From: Hyaloscypha bicolor E | Taxonomy: Eukaryota > Ascomycota > Leotiomycetes > Helotiales > Hyaloscyphaceae | DNA: 64,000 nt | Assembly: GCF_002865645.1 (NCBI RefSeq) | Contig: NW_020194560.1 | Location: 124,001-188,000, forward strand | Direction: 5' to 3' | Part shown: piece after piece, positions 13,201 through 26,700 of the stretch | How the letters are laid out: each line of letters opens with the position of its first letter | Numbering within the stretch: position 1 is the first letter of the stretch | Position numbers and translations under genes: made by a program | The notes under the pieces: generated by a model | What the model saw: only the letters and a program-made list of their open reading frames with translations | Told to the model about the DNA's origin: nothing | Databases searched by the model: none

Positions 13201-15504
13201 AAGTTTATTAGTTATATTTATATCTTTCAAATTAATTTCTTTTCCGAATATAATTAACTTATACTAAATACTTATAATAGAGATTTAACTATATTTATAA
13301 TACCTCTAGAACTACTATAAATAACTATATTATTTTAGGAAGCTACTAATTCTATTATATAGTTTATATGAATTATTATAACTATTTTAGAGAATTTATT
13401 TCCTAAAATTACTATATTATTTATTAATAATATTAAAATAAAGAAACCTTATATAAACTATAAAGAATAATTTATTTTATCTAGTATTTAGTATTTTATA
13501 TTCGAATTTCTTTAAAACCTAAATATAACCTTAAATAGAATTAAATAAGTTAGAGCTAGTATTAGAGAAAAATTATAGTTCTATTATAATAATACAATTA
13601 TTATTAGCTTTATTTATAAAATACTTGGAAAAAGCCTTTTAAACTCAGGAATTATTAAGATCTTAAAATAGAAATATTATAATAGTATAACTAAAGACAA
13701 GGCATTTATTAGAATTATTATTTATTATTATATTTAATTAAAGGCTTTATAATTATTACTAAATCTATTTATTATTTAATAAGGAAAAATATAAGCTATA
13801 TAAATTCTTTAAGAAAAGTTTACTATTATTCTAATACTCTATAAGTTATATTATAATTTATTAAAAAGTTAGAGAATAATTATATTAGTAATAAATACTA
13901 GCCTAAATAAATAAAACGGAACTTTTAGTTAATATAATAATAAAGGAAAAAAGAGAGTTATATAATATAAGTCTAGAATCTGAAATAATACTAAATAAAA
14001 ATATAATATTATTAAAAGAAAATATTAAGGGCTAATAAAGTATTTATAAAAAATATAATTCTAGCTATATAAAGTTTATTTTATTCTTAAACTAGATATT
14101 AATATACTTTTTATATAGCTAAATAAAGCAGCTATAGATTTTCTTAAAACTCTAGTTATTTACTAGCTAGTATAAATTTAACTATTTAACTTTAAAATTA
14201 AGTATATTAAAGAAATCAAGTATATTACTATTAATAGATTATTAAAACACTTATAATAAAAGGTAATACTAAAAATAATAGAGATATTAATAAATAATTA
14301 GTAATAGAGCTTAATACTATTAGAATAATACTTATTAAATAGAAAGTTTAATTAAAGGAAATAGTTCCGATTTAGTTATATAATATTATTTTAAGGAATT
14401 AAACTCTCAAGACTTTTATTAAATAATTAGATAATAGTATTTAGTTACTAGAGATTAATAATTAAAGCCTTATTATATCTAGAAGTAAATTAATAATATT
14501 AAAAAATAATAAACTATAATACTAGCTCTTATACTTTATTTAATAATCTAATTATTTTATTAGACTTCTTAGATAATAGCTATTTTAAATAATACTAGAA
14601 TATTATATAATATTTTATAATACTTTTTAGACTAAAAGAAATATCTAGAATCAAGTTTTAAAAGTTAAATAAAGAAGCTTTAAATTATAATATAAGAAAT
14701 TAATTATTATAAAGAATTATATTTAAAATATATTTATCTTGGCTTATTATTAATAATTAAGAATAAAAGGAAATTATTATTAAAAAGCTATATAATAAAA
14801 TTAGATATATTAGGAAAAAAAATACTTTTTATCTAATAACTAGTTATTATTATTAGAAAGATTACTATAATTATATATAAAAGTATATTAGTATTTATAA
14901 AGTTTATTAATATAAAAATAAAAGAAAATAAGAAAAGGCTTTATATCTAATAAAAGCTATATGTCTTTTCTATTATATTAGAATTAATATAATTAAATTA
15001 CTAGATTATAAGAGATATAATTTATTAGTTACTACTAGAAATAATTTCTTAGAATAAATTAAAGCTGGATCTTTAAAGAACCTAATTAGTAAAAAAATCG
15101 CTAAGTTTATTTAGAAAGAAATTATTTATAGATATGGTTTATTTAGATAGCTTAAGGTAAATAGCAGATCGGAATTTAAAGAAATAGTAATTTAGGAACT
15201 TAATAAGCTAGGAATTAATAGAATTATTATTTTAGTCTATAATTTCAAGAAAAATAGTATAATTAAAAAAGAATATTAACTAATTATTTAAGTATTTATT
15301 ATATTTATAATAAGTAAAAAGAAGCTCTAAATAGATTTACTATTATATATTTTATTTACTAACTAAATTACTATATATAAACTAACTAGATTTATTTTCT
15401 TTTATATAATTTATAATAGAAAAGCTATATTATTTAGAAAAATATACTTTCTAATCTAGAGAATATTTAAATAAAATAAAGTTTATAATAGAGAAATACT
15501 TCTA

Positions 15505-15575
15505 AAAATATATATAAAATAAATATATATAAAATAAATATATATAAAATAAATATATATAAAATAAATATAAAT
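15505..15575. repeat. AT-rich tandem repeat, 16-bp unit
   Basis: The unit ATATATAAAATAAATA repeats about four times without interruption just after the integrase relic of the second Gypsy element. It contains only A and T. Confidence 0.7.
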
Positions 15576-15620
15576 AAGAAATAAAAATATTAAAGAAGCT
15601 AGAATAAAGAAAAATAGAAA

Positions 15621-18600
15621 ATACTAAAAAAAAAGAAGTAATTTAATATTATTTACTAGATTTATTTAAAGTCTATTTTCGAAAAAAAATCTAGTTCTTA
15701 TATATAATATTAAATTAATAAATTAAAATAAGTCGAGAAATATAAAGCTATTATATTACTAGTTTAGCCTATATAAAATAAGATATATAAATTAACTAAA
15801 AAAAATACTATATATTAGAAAAGCTTAATAATATTATATTCTAAAAAATATATATTAGAAATTAATTTAAATAGTTTATTAAAAGAAATAGATTCTAGTA
15901 TTTCCCTAAAAATAAAATTAATAATAAATATATATTTATAAATAAATATTTTAAAATAAATATAAAGTTAGAAAAAGAAATAGTAATAAAGTACTATAAG
16001 TAAAATAGTATTTAGGAAATCGAGAAAGTTACTAGTATTATTATATATATTCTAAAATTATTAGAATTAGAAAAAGTAAAATATATTTCCTTTACAAAGA
16101 ACTAGAAAAAAGTATCTAATAATAGAAGCTTTTTTTAATCTAGAATAAAGCTTATTACCTTTAATTATTTATATCCTTTTTATCTTTTTTATCTAATTAT
16201 TATTTATAGCCTTTAGAAAATATTATTATTAGATTATTATTCTAGAAATTAGATAAGCTTTATTATTACTTATTTCTTACTATTATCTAATTATTATTAT
16301 TATTATATATTTTACTAGATAGTATTCTTAATATAAAATTCTATTATTAGATTTTAGGAATTAAATATAAAGTATTTTTTTTTAATATAAAAATAAATAA
16401 AAAATTAAAAGATTATTTTATAAACTCTTAATTCCGAATTATAGTATTTTCTAGAAAGTTTTTATAGTATAAATCATTATTATATATAGAAAAGAAAGAA
16501 AAAAATACCAAATTAGAAGCCTTTTAAAAGCTTTATTTGCCTTTTTAACTAGCTATTCTCGCGGCTTATATTAGTCTAAAGCTTAACTATAATACTTTTA
16601 AATCTTAACTTTAACTTAAATTACTATTATAAGTTTATTTATAATATTTAAATAAACTTTCTAATAAAAAGTTATATATAAATAAAATAGCCGAACTAGA
16701 AGCCTTATAAAAGAAAAGAGGAACCTTATTAAATCTAATAATTATTTCTAAAAGTATTTAATAATATATAATTCTAGGAATTTCTTAGATATTAAATAAA
16801 CTAGATCTATTTATTTAAAGCCTATCTTATATTAGGAAACCTATTTCCTTTTTTATATAATTATAACTATATTTAAAACTAATATTAAGGCTTAGTTAAT
16901 ATATTATATATTTCTATTTCTAAATAAAGGAAACTTCTCTTATATAAAAACTATTTCCTAATTACGAAATTATTTCTTTATTAGAAACTAATTATTTCTT
17001 TAAAAAGCTAGTATAATTCCTTAATTCTTATTATTAATCTATTTTTTGCTATTAAATATTATCTAAATAATTAAGAAAATGTCTTTAATTTATATTTTTA
17101 ATACTAATTTAGAATACTTAAATTTTCTATATTCTATATTAACTTTAATATTAATTATTTCAAACTTAATAATAGTATTATGAATCTTATTTATACTATT
17201 TTATAGTTCTTTTTTCTATAATCTCCGAATTCTTTAATATTACTTTAAAGTTTTAATTAATTAAATATCTTTTATTATTTAAAATTAACTTTAATAAATA
17301 TTAAATAATTATAATTAGCTTTTAAAAGAAATATAAATTAGTTTTAGAAAAAGTAATATCTTATTTTAAATTATTTCTTAATTCTATTATTTTAATTTCT
17401 TTTCTATTAATACTTATTTTATATTTTTCTAATATCTTTAATATATTTATATATTTTATCTTTTATATATTTCCTATATTATTTCTTTTCTTTTATATTA
17501 TTCTTTAAATTAATAAGAAATTAAGATATATTTATATTATAAAAAAAAATTTCTTTCTATATTCTAATACTTTAAATACTATTATTATATTTATATTTCT
17601 ATTATATTATTTTCTTATTTCTCTATTATTACTATTTAGTTTAACTTATTTTAATTATTTCTCAGATTATATTTTTATAATAAAAGCTTAATTTTATATT
17701 TTATTTTCTATAATTATTCTTAATTTATAACTATATTACCTTAAATATATTTAATTATTATATTTATATTTCCTATTATATATACTATTATTTTAGCTTT
17801 ATTTTTTTAATAAAAAAAAGAAAACTCGAATATATATAATACTTTTATAATATTTAAGTTTATTCTAATTTACTTTTTATTTTAGAAAGTATTTAAAAAA
17901 AAATCTTATAATCTCGAGAACTTTTAATACTATAACTTATAACTATTATACTAATAATATTTATATAATTTTTTTAAGAATAATAAAATAGCTAAAAAAA
18001 TAGATTTCTTAAGCTAGTAAAATATAATAGCTAGTTTTTATAAGCTATAGTATTATTAAAAGCTTATAAATTAATAGTATTGAGATTTAGAATATTAAGG
18101 GAACTTAAATAATTATAAAAGACTTATTAATACTAGAAAAGATAGCTATAATTACCGAATTTAATATAAATATTCTAGGTAAACTAAATAATATATATAA
18201 TAAGTTCTTAAAATAGAAAACTTTTATTAGAAATAGAATTAGACTAGAATTAATTAAGAAGAAGCTAAAGAACTACTAAGCTAATAATAGAGAATTCGAG
18301 AATATTATTAAAAGTATTATTAAAGGCAAATAAGAGAAGCTTAATAAGATTAAGACTATAGTAAATAGTCTAGAAACTAAGAATTAGAATAGAATTATAT
18401 TATATAGTAAAGCCTTTAGCTAATATATTAATAATATTTATAAGAAGTTATATTTTCTTTTTAAGATAAAAGCTTTAGTATATAAAGCTATTTAGTTAAT
18501 TAATAAAGCTATTTTAAAATATATTAAAAATAAGAAATATTAAAATATTAGTATATTTATTGAATTAGATATTACTAAGGTACTTAAATATACTAAAGCT

Positions 18601-20717
18601 ATTTTAGAACCTAGAGAATTAGTTTTTAGGCTATTATTAACTAATAATCTCAAAGCTAAATAATATATTTTTAAAGCTTCCGGAATTCTAATTAAGGGAA
18701 TTTATAGTAATAAGCCTTTTCCTGCTTTCTGAAATAAGTCTAAAAAATAAGCTTCTATTATAATTTTGGCTTTAATTTAATTAGATCTAACTAATAAGAA
18801 TAGAGCTAATTTAATATAGCCTAGTAATAATTCTACTAGTAAAACTAGTAGAACTAGTATAACTAGCTAAAAAAAATCTAGTAAAAAAAAAAAGTAAGCT
18901 AAGCCTAAAACTTCTAATAAATAGTAAAAATCCGAGTACTAGTCTAAATATAAGACTAATAAAATAAAGGAAAATAAAGAAAAAGCAAGTAAAAAGAAAT
19001 TTCCTATTCTAAAAAGAAAGATATTATTTAGAAAAACTCCTATAATTATATCTAGAACTAAAAAATAAAAAACTAAAAATATTAAATCCAGAGAAATTAA
19101 AAAAAAAAATATACTTATAAGATACTAGCTAAATAGAAGTTAATATTTATTTAGTAAAATAAGTATATTTTTTTAAAAAAAATATATAATAGTATTTTGA
19201 AATCTATTTATAAATAAAAATATTATAGAATTATTAATAGATTTCTTAAAGCTTTCTATAAAATATATATTTAGTAGCTTACTAATATTCTTTCTATTAA
19301 TATAAAAGATATTTATATTTCCGAGAATACTCTAAAGCTAATTACTAAGATTTATAAAGTTACTAAAAGCAAGAAATATATTTCTATTATTTAAGTAAAT
19401 AAGGAAATATAGGATTTCTTTTTAGAAAACTAGGAAATTAAGAAATATAAATACAAGTATTATATTTCTAATTAATTTTACCTAAATCTATAGCTTTAAT
19501 TTAATATTATAGTTTTTATTCCTGAATCTAGTATTACTAATCTAGATATAAATAATTATATTTATAAAAAAGATTACTTAAAATAAATAAAGAAACTTAA
19601 TATTTAAAAGCTCTTAATATAGGAAATAGAAATACTATAATTTTACTTTCGAAAAAATAATATAATAAAGTATAAAAATCTAAATAATAGCTATTTTATT
19701 TTAGCCTCTTAATTTGTAATAATAGATTTATTAATATAGCTCGGATTTCACGAGATATTAAATAAGTATTTTATTTATCTAATTATTTATTCTTAGCTAG
19801 CCAAATATTAATTATAATTAGTATAAAAGTAATACTAAAAATCTAGCTATTACTAAAGCTTTAAGTAATAAATTCTATTTTAGTAAAAAGTATTAAAATA
19901 TTAGTTATATTTTTCTTATAAACTATAAAAAGACTATTACTTTTAGTAAGAAGTTCTTTAAGAATATTAATTATTTCTTTATTTTTAATAATTTTAAGCC
20001 GGAAATAATAAAGAAAATTAGCAAGTATTTACTAAAAGTAATAGAAGAAGAAACTTCGAATATAGTCTATTTAACTAGATAAATAAATGCTTTTAGTTAA
20101 GTAATTTATAAGTCTAAAATTATAAATAAGTAATAATTCTCGAATAATATAAAAACTAAAAAATAGCTTAATAATAATTTATTATTTAATAGGCCTTTTA
20201 CTATAATTCTAATAAGTCTAATTACTATTAAGAATAAAATATACGAAAATAAAGTCTTTTATAAAATTATTAAAGCCTTTTATCTAGAGCTTTTTCCTTT
20301 TATTAAAAATTAATTTAAGAATACTATAAATAATACGAAATTTAAAAAATCTATCTATTTAGAATATACTAGTACGATTTATAATATAATTCACTATAAT
20401 AAGCCTTTTTAATATCTAGTAATAAAGACAGAAATTAAGTAATAATTAAAAGTAAATACTAATTAATATAGAAAGCTATATTAGATTTAATATAAGAATA
20501 TAGTTAAGCGGGTTTGAATTACTTTTAAATAAGTTCGGGAATATAAAATAAGACTATTTAAAAGTAATAGATCTTATTTTAAATATATTAAAAAGAAATT
20601 AGATTAGCTAATAAAAAAGAATTCTAATTATTTTATTATTTTGAATTCTAAATAGGATTTTTTTATTAGTTTTAGTAGTTAAAGAATAAATATAAATAAA
20701 TAGGGAATTAGATATAA
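15621..20717. other. AT-rich relic DNA without recognisable gene
   Basis: This stretch of about 5.1 kb is very AT-rich with dense stops in all frames. Short stretches look like decayed coding sequence (for example around 18,050-18,700 and 20,100-20,650, plus strand), but I could not assign a family. It may be more of the second Gypsy element or one or more unrelated mobile elements. Confidence 0.5.
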
Positions 20718-20995
20718 TATAGCGGGCTATATTCTCTAAAAATTATATTATTTTAGTAGTTTTAAGATTTTAATTATATAATAAAAGCTATAGCTTTTTA
20801 TATATAACTTATAGGAATTATATAAAAAAGCTAGTTTTTCTATAATTCTAGAAAATAATCTCTTTTTAATATTTAATTAATTAAGCTTTTATATATTATA
20901 TACTATTTATATTTTATTATTTTACTATTAAATTACGTTTTATATTCTAGTATACTTTATATAAGTTTTTGTCTTATTATAGTTTCTCTCTTATA
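20718..20995. repeat. Long repeat, copy 2 (candidate Gypsy LTR)
   Basis: Same-orientation copy of 7,857-8,155. It ends abruptly at about 20,995, where Copia-derived sequence starts, so one of the two was cut at this junction. It keeps slightly more G+C than copy 1. Confidence 0.6.
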
Positions 20996-21524
20996 ATATT
21001 CAGATATCTAGATATCTAGAGATATTAAAAGTACTAAAAAAGATATTAAGGATATTAAAATAAATATTTTATTCTTAAATATTTCATTTATAACAAGAAA
21101 TTTAAAAAGTGAAATATTATAATTCCGGGAGAATCTAAAGCTTAAAAAACTTAATTTAATAATAAAATCGAAGTAGTAATTAAAGAACTTTAAGGGTATA
21201 TATAAGGTATATATTTCGGGAAAAGGGTTCTATAAATACAAGTATTATATAAATAGAAAAGATAGTTTCTAAGAAAGTAATCTTAGGACTAAAAGAAGTT
21301 AGTTTTAAAAAATAATAAAAGTTTAAATAGATAAATAAATAGTTAAATAGCTAACTATTTATTAATTAGTAAAAGCTAGTATTTTTTCCTTAGGCTACTA
21401 AATACTTTTCCGGAATTAATAGTAGTTCTTTTCTTTAACTAGAAATAAATTACTTGTTTTAGACTACTAAATACTTTTCTAACTAGCTAAATCTTTCTCT
21501 AATCTATAAGTACTAACTAATTAG
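20996..21524 (-). mobile_element. Copia 5' internal fragment, minus strand
   Basis: On the minus strand this follows directly on the LTR at 21,525-21,802 and corresponds to the region just inside the 5' LTR of the intact element (about 23,413-23,970). The same internal sequence recurs at 33,010-33,407 and 35,900-36,284, always ending ACTAATTAG or ACTAACTAATTAG against the LTR border. It is cut off at its inner end. Confidence 0.65.
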
Positions 21525-21802
21525 TATTAGTTTACTAGTAATATATAATACTATTATATAGATATAAAATACTAGTTATATTAAATTAGTAAAATTATTA
21601 TTATTTAGAAATAAGAAATATAATATTATAATATTAATATATAATCTCTAAATCTACTAAATCTAATAAGATCTAATCTACTTATTAAATTACTTATATA
21701 ACGCGAGGTTATATAACTATTACTTATATCTCATTTCCTTTAGTTATTTCTAGATTATATAACTATATTATATAACTATTAATAACTATAGCTATACTAA
21801 TA
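21525..21802 (-). repeat. Copia LTR, RIP-mutated (shared between two minus-strand copies)
   Basis: Reads TATTAGTTTACTAG at its left border and GCTATACTAATA at its right border, the RIP-altered borders of the 286-bp LTR family in minus orientation. Copia 5' internal sequence lies to its left and Copia 3' internal sequence (RNase H, then RT) to its right, so it serves as LTR for both. Confidence 0.75.
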
Positions 21803-23126
21803 ATTTTATATTTTATTTATATTTAATTTATTTCTTTATATCTAATTATATTATATTTGTATTAATTAGATATTTTAAAGTATTTAATAGCTTTAATTTT
21901 ATTATAAAATTAATAGAATTCGATTTTCTTTTAATTTATTTAATTTCTATAATCTTTTATTATTTATATATTATATTAATTATTAGATATTTCTCTTAAA
22001 TAGGTTTTAATTTAATAAGGTATTTATATAATAATTTCAAATCCGTATAAATAATTAGTAATAGTTCTATTTCTATTATTTTATTAATTATAGATTTAAT
22101 TAAAGCACTTATATTAAAGCTATAATCTATAATATAAAATTTCGAAACTAGAATACTTCTAATAATTCTTTTATATTTAGTAAAAAAACTAGTAAATAAT
22201 ATTAGTATATCTAGTTCTATTTACTAGAACTAAAATATATCTAATTTAGGAAAAAAGATTTCTATTATTTATAAATAAAACATTTATAAAAATAATTAAA
22301 TATAAGAATTCCTTTATTAGCTTTATAAATCTCAGTTCTCTAGTAATATTTTTAATTTACTAATAAATATATTTATTAAATATCTTTATATTAGTTTCTA
22401 ATAATTTAATAATTTAAATAGTAATTAATAGGTTATATATAAAGCTTCTAGTTAATAGACTAATATAATATATATTTCTTTAGTATATTAGATAATATAT
22501 TAATTTTTAATAAAAAGATTTTAATAAATAATATTTCTATTACTTATAATAATAATTTTTTTATAGAAATAATTTAAAGGTTTTTATACTAGTATTTCTA
22601 TATAAGAATAATTTTAGTAATATTTATATAAATAATACTTTTATTAAACTTGAGATTATAATTAAAAGTAAGGCATTTGTATTTTTTAGCTAAAAATTCA
22701 ATTTTTTAAAGCTTTAATTACTTTATTTTTATAAAATTATTAGTTTTAATAAATAAAGTATTATTAATTTAAAAACTAATAATTTCAAAGAATTATTTAT
22801 TATAGAAAAGGCAAGAATTATAAGTTTATTAATATAATAAGAATAATAAGTTTTAAACTAGTAATTTATAGTTTCTAATATATTATATAATAGTTTTATA
22901 ACTTTTAAAATAGAATTATTTTTTAAATTTAATTCTTTAATAAGTTTATAAAATAAATTAATATTAAAATTATAATTAAATAAAATTATTAATTAGATAT
23001 AAGCTTACGAGATATTATATAAATATAATTCTATAATATTTATTATTATAATAATAATACTAAAAATAATTCTTTAGCTAATATATTAAATAATAAATAA
23101 TTATATTAATACTATATATTTCTTAC

Positions 23127-23412
23127 TATTAGTATAGCTATTCCTTTGGGAGTCACGTGTATAGTCACGGGACACGAGATACGGGATATAGGTAATAGGA
23201 TATAGGATATGGGATATAGTTATATAACCTTGTATCCTATTAGTAACTCGACTAGTAGACTAGACCCCTTTAGGCTTAGCAGATTTAGGGATCGTATATT
23301 AATACCATAATACTATAATCCTTACTTCTAAATAATAATAACTTTACTAACCATATACAAATAGCATTCTATGACTTATATAACGGTATTATATATTACT
23401 AGTAAACCAATA
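23127..23412 (+). repeat. 5' LTR of the intact Copia element
   Basis: Starts TATTAGTATAGCTATTCC and ends ACTAGTAAACCAATA; same length as the 3' LTR at 29,121-29,406, with scattered transitions between them. Contains a CACGTG box (GGGAGTCACGTGTATAG) that the 3' LTR has lost by mutation. Confidence 0.9.
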
Positions 23413-23737
23413 CTAATTAGTTTATATATACAGATCAGAGAAGATTTTAGATTAGTCCTGAAAGTATTTAGTAGCTTAAGATAAATCTAGTCTATTCTAT
23501 ATTAAAGGAGGGAACTACTTATTAACTTTATAAAAGTATTCGGTAGCCTATAGAGAAGATATCTAGCTCTTACTAATTAATAAGTAGTCAGCCATTTAAC
23601 TATCCATCTATTTAACTTCTACTATCTTTTAAAACCAACTTCTTTTAGCCCCAAGACTACCTTCTTGGAAACCATCTTTTCTACTTATATAATACCTGTA
23701 TCTATAGGACCCTTTCTCCGGAATATATGCCCTATAT

Positions 23738-26700
23738 ATGCCCTTAAAGCTATTTAACTACTACTTCGATTTTACTATTAAATTAAGTCCTTTAAGCTTT
23801 AGACCCTTCCGGAATTATAATATTTCACTTTCTAAATTTCTTATTATAGACAAAATATTTAAGGGCAAAATATTTACTTTAATACCTATAATATTCCTAG
23901 ATATCTGGGATATCTGGTATCTAAACCAGGTATCTGGATATCTTTATTACCGAACTCTTTCTATAAACCTATTACAAACTACCTTACCTTTAAACCCCTC
24001 CTACTACGAACTATATATATATACTAGAGAGAACCTAAACTCGGTTTAGTATAGATACTAATAAGGAAAAGGAACTAATTAAGAAATAGAAGAATAGTAT
24101 TAATCCGGTAACTATAATAAAGGCTGAACTTCAGGAATATATAACTACTAAAATATATTAGTATACCTTATATAGGAAAAGTAATAATAACCTATAGGAT
24201 CTATTCTAGGATAACTTTAAAAACTTTAATACTATAGTATATAGTCTAATTAACCGTATACTTATATAAAATCTTTAAGCCTAACTTTGGTATAATAGTA
24301 TCTATATTAAATAGAACTACAGAAACCTTACTATTATATAATCCTTTATTAACCTTACCTAAAAAGAGATAAAAAATATATAAAACAAAGCTAATATTAT
24401 TAATAATAATCTAATTAGAACAGATCTTCTTCAGGAATCTATTATATCGGTTTATCTTACTCTAGATAGAACTAGATATAAGGAAATCAGATAATCTCAA
24501 TCGAGAAATCAAGCTATCTATTTATCTCCTCTAAATCAAGGCTATCTACTACTTCTATCTTTACTACTATTAGTATTACTACCGAACCCGAACTACTATT
24601 AATTAATATCTACTATTTCTACTGGGAAGCTTATTAGGGAAATAGTAAAAATATATTCTAAAATATAGAAGTATAACGGAACTAATAGTAGTTTCAATTA
24701 TAAACTTACTATCTTCCTTAATATCTACTAATATATAGAGCTCCCAGAAAAGGTACTAGTAAGAGCTTTTCCTACTATATTAAAGGGACTTATATAAGAC
24801 TACTTCTATAATAACTAGCTCTCGAGCCATATATATAAAGAGGCCTATACGAATATCCATAGCTTTTTTAAAAGCCCCGGTTTCTATTATCGAAATTTAG
24901 ATAAATAGAATACTATTACCTTGGTAACTATAATAGTAAAGGACCCTAAAAAGATAACATTTGAACTTATCTAAATACTAATTAATAATCTATATAAATT
25001 ATAGTATGGCCTTACTCCTGCCTTATAAAGTACCGAATTCCTATATAATAAGATTATTATCTTCTATTAAGGCTTACCGGTATATTAATATATAGTCTCG
25101 GACTCTTCTAATAATCTTGGCTAGCTTATTAATAAGCTCCAATTATCCATTACTACCTATAAGAAGAAGTAATAAATTACTACTAAAACCTATTTTACTA
25201 ATTAATAATACTATTCTCAAAACCCTCCAAACTACTATCTATCCGGAAATTATTAATATGGACCTAGCTGTAATTTCGGAACCTATAATAACTACTCCAA
25301 GCCCTGTAATTATAATAAGTATACTCTAAAGTTGTATTTTATATATAAGAGACCCGAATACCGCTTATAGAAGTATATATTAGAGGAATAAGAGGCCGAG
25401 AAAGCTTAATTCAAAAATAGAAATGTTTACTAATTTAGATCCCGAAATACCTATAACTTTAATAAATGCTTTAGTAGTACTTATATATAATATATTACCG
25501 AATTCGAAAGAAAAAAGGATAACAAAAGTAGTAAGGACGAACTAATAGGTAATACTTTTAAAGCCTTACTAGCAGAAACGGATAAAGGAAAGAAATATTA
25601 CTCTAATTCCTATTTCACTTCTATTAAGAGCTTCCTAGCCGCTCCTATAGCCCCCGCTCCTGCTATTCCTATAACTAATACCCTTATAGATAACCTTACT
25701 TCCCTTTCTCTTATATACTAGATAATAGGCAAAAACCATATCTTAAAGCCTATTAAATAGATAAAAGATATCCAGATATTTACGGTTAATAGTATATTAA
25801 GATATAATACTTACTGCTTTTATAAAGTTATAATTAATACCGGAGCCTTTAGATTCTCAACTACTAGTTCTAACTAATTCCAAGCTTTATAGCAGACTAA
25901 TAATAGTATTAAACTTAACGAAACTACCAAAGGTTAAGTTAATATCTAGTTTAATATTAGATCTATATCTTTTATTAGATCTATAATAGTAAGAATACTA
26001 ATTAGGCAAGTATAATTCCATATTATACCTATAAAAACTCTATTTCTACTTAGCTTGGCTAATATAAATAAGCTAGGAGTTTATTTTAATAATCTTACTA
26101 ATTATCTCATTACTTCTAATAAATGCTTCGTATCTATAGTATAATGTTTTAGATACTCTTTCCTGCTTTAAAATACTATTCTATAAAGCTTTATTTCCGA
26201 ATTCTTTACTTATAATCCCTGCTTTCTTATAGAGGTCAAATTATAATATCTATACCGCCGTTTTAGTTATCTATCTATTAGTAAGCTTTGAAATATACTA
26301 GAACAAGCAGGCTATAATATTAATATAAAAGCCCTTGAATATCTTATAAAATACTATAAATAATACTAGAAATTCGGATAATTACCGGAATGATTTAAGT
26401 TTAATCTGAGAGATAATATTAGCTTTAACTACTCTATTATTATTAATATTTTCTATATTTCCGGTAAGCCTATACTCTATATTATTAATAAAGATACTAG
26501 ATATTAAGCTGGCTAATAGCTTCAAAATATTAGTATATTATATACTTGGAATACCCTAAAGTAGTATTAGATTAATATCTATTTAGGCCCTCCCGATTAG
26601 ATTATAGTAGATACCAGAAAGTAGTTTACTAGTAAGAAGTTTACTCAGCTTATAAATACTATAGGAACCAAGATTAAAATTGTCTCTATAAAAGCTTATA

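Larger units (their letters stand above)
8156..15620 (+). mobile_element. Second RIP-degraded Gypsy-type retrotransposon
   Basis: From about 12,950 the plus strand translates, through stops, into a Gypsy RT/RNase H of a lineage different from the first element: FQEATNSIIQFI and LFPKITILFINNIKIKKP (13,330-13,450; INNI in place of IDDI), then ITKDKAFIRIIIYYY (about 13,690-13,730) and the RNase H part to about 14,250. An integrase core follows at about 14,750-15,500 (YRYGLFRQLKVNSRSEFKE near 15,130-15,180, where VDGGPEF is expected). The gag and linker part before 12,900 is too degraded to divide. A solo Copia LTR is inserted at 9,949-10,202. The boundaries are estimates. Confidence 0.7.
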